Origin: CALARM01 sp964431735
GTDB taxonomy: Bacteria > Vulcanimicrobiota > SpSt-956 > JAKJGF01
Assembly (NCBI GenBank): GCA_964431735.1
Contig: CAYSLJ010000076.1
Coordinates: 1 to 33,279, forward strand
Length of the DNA stretch: 33,279 nucleotides
Reading direction: 5' to 3'
Part shown: in pieces, positions 30,402 through 33,279 of the stretch
Position numbering within the stretch: the first letter of the stretch is position 1
Layout: each line of letters opens with the position of its first letter
Position numbers and translations under genes: made by a program
The notes under the pieces: generated by a model
Databases searched by the model: none
What the model was told of the DNA's origin: nothing
What the model saw: the letters and a program-made list of their open reading frames with translations, nothing else

Positions 30402-30493
30402 TATTTCTCTAAAGGATTTTTTATTTTTTTGTCGTAATACATTTTATCCAAATAAATGCAGTTTGGCTGAAAAGGCATAACAAGGTGGTTTTT

Positions 30494-32959
30494 GTGAATC
30501 TCTCTGTAAACTGTGTATGTAACCTTCCCGAACTTATCCCCGGAGAACTGTTGTTCAGCGCTCCTGTAAAATGTATGCCGAAGATATCACCTGACGGAAA
30601 GAAACTGGCTTATCTGTCGATGGAAAATAATATAATGAATCTCCGGATAAAAACTATTGACAGAGATGATGACAGGCCGGTTACATGTTTTAAAAGAGGA
30701 ACTATAACTTACTATATATGGACAGGTGATAAATACATTTTTTATATCCATGATATAGATGGAAATGATAACCATATACTCTACAGATACGATATAGAAA
30801 AGAATGAAAATAAAGCTCTGAACAAATCTAAAAAAGTGAGAATTATAGATCTTGATTACAATAAAGATTTTCCTTGTGAACTGATAGTTGCAATGCCTCT
30901 TGGTAATACAATAAGTCTTTATAATATTGATTTAGAGAGAGATACTGTTACTGTGCTTTACAGGAATCCGGGCAATATCCATGACTGGGTAATAGATAAC
31001 AGAGGTAATTTGAGAGGAATAATGACATTTAAAGATGACCGGGAAATAGAGTTCATGATAAGAGATAATGAAGAAGACACATGGAAAAAAGCCATCTCAT
31101 GGGATGTAGACGATGTGCTTATGTGCCGGTCTGTCAGATGTTCGAACGATAACAAATATGTTTATATGATCGATCCCGGTGTTTCAAATACGAGCTGTCT
31201 TGTCAGGATAGAACTGAATACAGGGAAAAGAGAAGTTATGGTCTGTAATCCTGAATATGATATAAATTCAGTAGTCAATACCTATACATATGGATTTTCT
31301 CCTGTTTTATTTGATCCCGATACATTGAATCTTCAGGCACTCTGTATTAATAAGTTCAGAAAAGAGTGGATTATTCTGGACGAAACTATAAGAGAAGATT
31401 TTTCTGTTATAAAGGAACTGCAGGAGGGAGATTTTTCCGTTACAAGCAGTGATAGCAATAATGAAAACTGGATAGTAAGCTTTGAACTGGATAATGGTCC
31501 GGGAAGTTATTATATGTTTAACAGAAAATCAAAAAAAGCAACCTTTCTTTTTCATGACAGGCCATATTTTAAGGATTATACTCTGGCATCTATGGAAGAA
31601 CTGACTTTTACCTCCAGAGACGGTCTGACTCTTCACGGATATATAACCTATCCGCCCGGAAATATAAGGAAAAATCTTCCTGCAGTTCTCTTTGTCCATG
31701 GAGGGCCATGGAAGCGTGATATGTGGGGATATAATCCCACTGTACAGTGGATTGCAAACAGAGGTTATGTATGTATACAGGTTAATTATCGCGGTTCTAC
31801 CGGATATGGTAAGGATTTCCTGAATGCCGGAAATAAAGAGTGGGGAGGAAAAATGCAGGAAGATCTTGAAGACGGAATCAGGTGGGTCATAGAAAAAAAT
31901 ATAGCAGATCCTGCCAGAATTGCCATATATGGTCATGGTTACGGAGGCTTTGCCGCACTGGCAGGAGCAACCTTTACTCCTGATCTCTTTTGCTGTGCCA
32001 TAGCAGTAGGATGTACCGGCGATCTTATAACAATACTCAGGGAAATTCCGGAATACAGGCATTGTAACAGGAAACAATTGCTTAAACAGATAGGAGACCC
32101 TGATATAGATAAAGACCTGTTAATATCCCGTTCCCCTTTTTATAAACTGGATAATATAAAGATACCGCTGTTGATTGCGTACGGACTTAAAAACTATAAA
32201 ATTGTCTCGTCGGAACCTTATAAGATTGTGAGTACGTTGAAAAGTAAAGGCATTGATGTTGAGCATGTTGTTTTCCCGGATGAAGGACATAAGATTATAA
32301 GAAAAAAAAATCTGATCAGATTTTATGCAATGGCAGAAAAATTCCTTGCCAGAAATCTTAAAGGCAGATATGAAACAGAAGATATATTCACCGTGGAAAT
32401 AGATGAATTTTCTGCCGGAAATACTCTTGATGACAGAAGTGTTATACATAAAATCGTGAGAGAGGGAGATAAGCATGCTTTTGAACAGATGATGGATTAT
32501 TATGAAAAACCTGTACTGAAGCATTTATATAACATGACCGGCGATTATGAAATGAGCATGGAACTCATGCAGGAGACTTTTTTAAGAGTATGGTTATATC
32601 TTGATTCCTATACTTTTTTCGAGGGCATATCTTTTGCTTCCTGGTTATTCAAGATTGCTACAAATGTGGCAAATAATCATGGGATAAAAAAATATAAATT
32701 AAATAAAGAACTGGCATTTGACGGGGCAGATTTATCTATGGAAAATGACTGGCAGGAAGCTATTGAAGATAAAATTTTAATACAATCTATGGTTGATTCC
32801 CTGGAAGAACCTTTCAAAACCGCCATAAATCTTCGTTATATAGAAGAACTTGATTATAAAGATATTGCTTCTATAATGAATACAAACACCGGGCAGGTAA
32901 AGAACTATCTCTTCAGAGCAAAAAAGTCTATTTTAAAATCATTGATGAAATCTGTATGA
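30494..32959 (+). CDS. Catalytically impaired S9 peptidase-like protein fused to ECF sigma factor
   Basis: An 821-residue protein without signal peptide, hence cytoplasmic. Residues 20-370: beta-propeller with PD40-like blades (KISPDGKKLAYLS). 370-625: S9 alpha/beta-hydrolase fold (FTSRDGLTLHGYITYPPG, LFVHGGPWKRDMWGYN, VNYRGSTGYG). The nucleophile elbow reads GHGYGG where active members have GxSYGG, so Ser is Gly482 (codon GGT); the Asp position reads YGLKNYK (Asn567); the His remains (DEGH, His599). Peptidase activity is therefore not expected. After a short linker, 649-821 are a complete ECF-type sigma70: sigma2 with DYEMSMELMQETFLRVWLYLDSY and FASWLFKIATNVANNH, and sigma4 with LEEPFKTAINLRYIEELDYKDIASIMNTNTGQVKNYLFRAKK. 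AAGGTGG lies 5 nt before GTG 30494. The first part may sense a ligand or peptide and control the sigma part. Confidence 0.9.
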   Translation: MNLSVNCVCNLPELIPGELLFSAPVKCMPKISPDGKKLAYLSMENNIMNLRIKTIDRDDDRPVTCFKRGTITYYIWTGDKYIFYIHDIDGNDNHILYRYDIEKNENKALNKSKKVRIIDLDYNKDFPCELIVAMPLGNTISLYNIDLERDTVTVLYRNPGNIHDWVIDNRGNLRGIMTFKDDREIEFMIRDNEEDTWKKAISWDVDDVLMCRSVRCSNDNKYVYMIDPGVSNTSCLVRIELNTGKREVMVCNPEYDINSVVNTYTYGFSPVLFDPDTLNLQALCINKFRKEWIILDETIREDFSVIKELQEGDFSVTSSDSNNENWIVSFELDNGPGSYYMFNRKSKKATFLFHDRPYFKDYTLASMEELTFTSRDGLTLHGYITYPPGNIRKNLPAVLFVHGGPWKRDMWGYNPTVQWIANRGYVCIQVNYRGSTGYGKDFLNAGNKEWGGKMQEDLEDGIRWVIEKNIADPARIAIYGHGYGGFAALAGATFTPDLFCCAIAVGCTGDLITILREIPEYRHCNRKQLLKQIGDPDIDKDLLISRSPFYKLDNIKIPLLIAYGLKNYKIVSSEPYKIVSTLKSKGIDVEHVVFPDEGHKIIRKKNLIRFYAMAEKFLARNLKGRYETEDIFTVEIDEFSAGNTLDDRSVIHKIVREGDKHAFEQMMDYYEKPVLKHLYNMTGDYEMSMELMQETFLRVWLYLDSYTFFEGISFASWLFKIATNVANNHGIKKYKLNKELAFDGADLSMENDWQEAIEDKILIQSMVDSLEEPFKTAINLRYIEELDYKDIASIMNTNTGQVKNYLFRAKKSILKSLMKSV

Positions 32960-32998
32960 ATCAGGAATATTTCAGAAAAATATAAATTTATTTTTTAT

Positions 32999-33229
32999 GT
33001 GAAACTTTTTACTCCTCCTCCCGTGACCTATGCCCAGATGCTGTCAATATAGTCGGCTCATTTAAGAGCTATGTCAGGCTTTTTTAACGGTCAGGATGCA
33101 GTTTTTTCACCGGTTAATAATACGGTGCATTTCGCCGGTTCTCAGCAGGGTATGAATGAAATGCCATCGGGAACTCTTCCAAACCATGTTGCCGATTACG
33201 GACCTGCTAAAAATTATTCAGGTTCTTAG
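32999..33229 (+). pseudogene. Short coding-like frame interrupted by TAG
   Basis: A frame from GTG 32999 reads KLFTPPPVTYAQMLSI, a TAG at 33050-33052, then SAHLRAMSGFFNGQDAVF, continuing VNNTVHFAGSQQGMNEMPSGTLPNHVADYGPAKNYSGS to TAG 33227-33229. The part from ATG 33071 is an uninterrupted 52-codon frame with protein-like composition. It may be a small gene (weak AAGAG site before ATG) or the remnant of a longer one. The second stop abuts the terminal repeat at 33225. I recognise no family. Confidence 0.3.
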
Positions 33230-33279
33230 GGGTTGTCAAGAAATAACCTCATCATATTTACAGTCTATATCGTGACGCG
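33225..33279 (-). repeat. Right copy of the ~55-bp inverted repeat
   Basis: Reverse complement of 203-256 with about three mismatches and one inserted base. It ends inside a heptamer (CGTGACGCG) at the edge of the window, so the array probably continues outside. Confidence 0.75.

Noticed and set aside
33050..33052. TAG read as pyrrolysine
   Set aside because: No pyl genes in the window and all other genes end normally; a broken or shorter gene is simpler.

Overview
The window is about 33 kb of AT-rich bacterial chromosome carrying roughly 21 protein genes on both strands, no rRNA, tRNA or CRISPR array, and an exceptional load of short repeats between genes. Gene content (Hanks-type kinases with HEAT or membrane tails, DnaJ-TPR, FGE-sulfatase and S9 peptidase fusions, an ECF sigma fusion, a TerB-like protein, a RiPP-type radical SAM enzyme) suggests an uncultivated, deeply branching bacterium with a signalling-rich genome. 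I cannot assign a phylum from sequence alone. Genes use the ordinary code with ATG, GTG and TTG starts, Shine-Dalgarno sites and sigma70-like promoters.

Layout. 1-3900: dnaJ (half of the usual zinc finger) and dnaK, each behind an identical 34-bp promoter, then a small hypothetical gene. 4436-7050: an AlaX-type Ala-tRNA editing protein and a membrane-anchored kinase-like protein whose DFG motif reads NFG. 7129-9335 (minus): a secreted protein, a lipoprotein and a metallophosphoesterase. 9579-12092: an intact kinase with HEAT repeats and a DUF2232-like membrane protein ending in TPRs. 12130-15697 (minus): a radical SAM enzyme of the RiPP-maturation type with a B12-like N-terminal region, cob(I)alamin adenosyltransferase, and a Met/Gly-rich protein with a GDPHVD metal-inducible autocleavage (DUF1521) motif. 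15987-18513: TerB-like protein, then a minus-strand M29-like aminopeptidase/HAD pair. 18760-20114: a VapBC-like pair with a frameshifted toxin and an IS630 remnant. 20690-27891 (minus): a 1212-residue Clp-N/AAA/receiver-like/FtsH-AAA/M41 fusion, an S9 peptidase fused to an FGE-sulfatase domain, and a DnaJ-TPR protein. 28192-29418: tyrS. 29976-32959: a small coiled-coil protein and an S9 peptidase-like protein with lost catalytic residues fused to an ECF sigma factor.

Almost every intergenic gap holds tandem 7-bp repeats. On one strand they all fit GTRANNN (GTGACGC, GTAACGC, GTAATGC, GTGAGTA, GTGAATA, GTGAAAA), often in two opposed arms, and several sit inside MITE-like elements with TATAGTTAGTTTCATAAC ends. 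They lie between promoter and start codon of some genes and form the first codons of two others.

The strongest candidates for undescribed biology are the dead-S9/sigma fusion, the soluble Clp-FtsH double-AAA protease with a receiver-like insert, the Met-rich autocleaving protein beside a RiPP-type radical SAM enzyme, and the heptamer repeat system. Two fusion genes joining peptidase-like parts to other modules, together with three chaperones, make protein quality control and stress sensing a recurring theme, although nothing shows that they act in one pathway.
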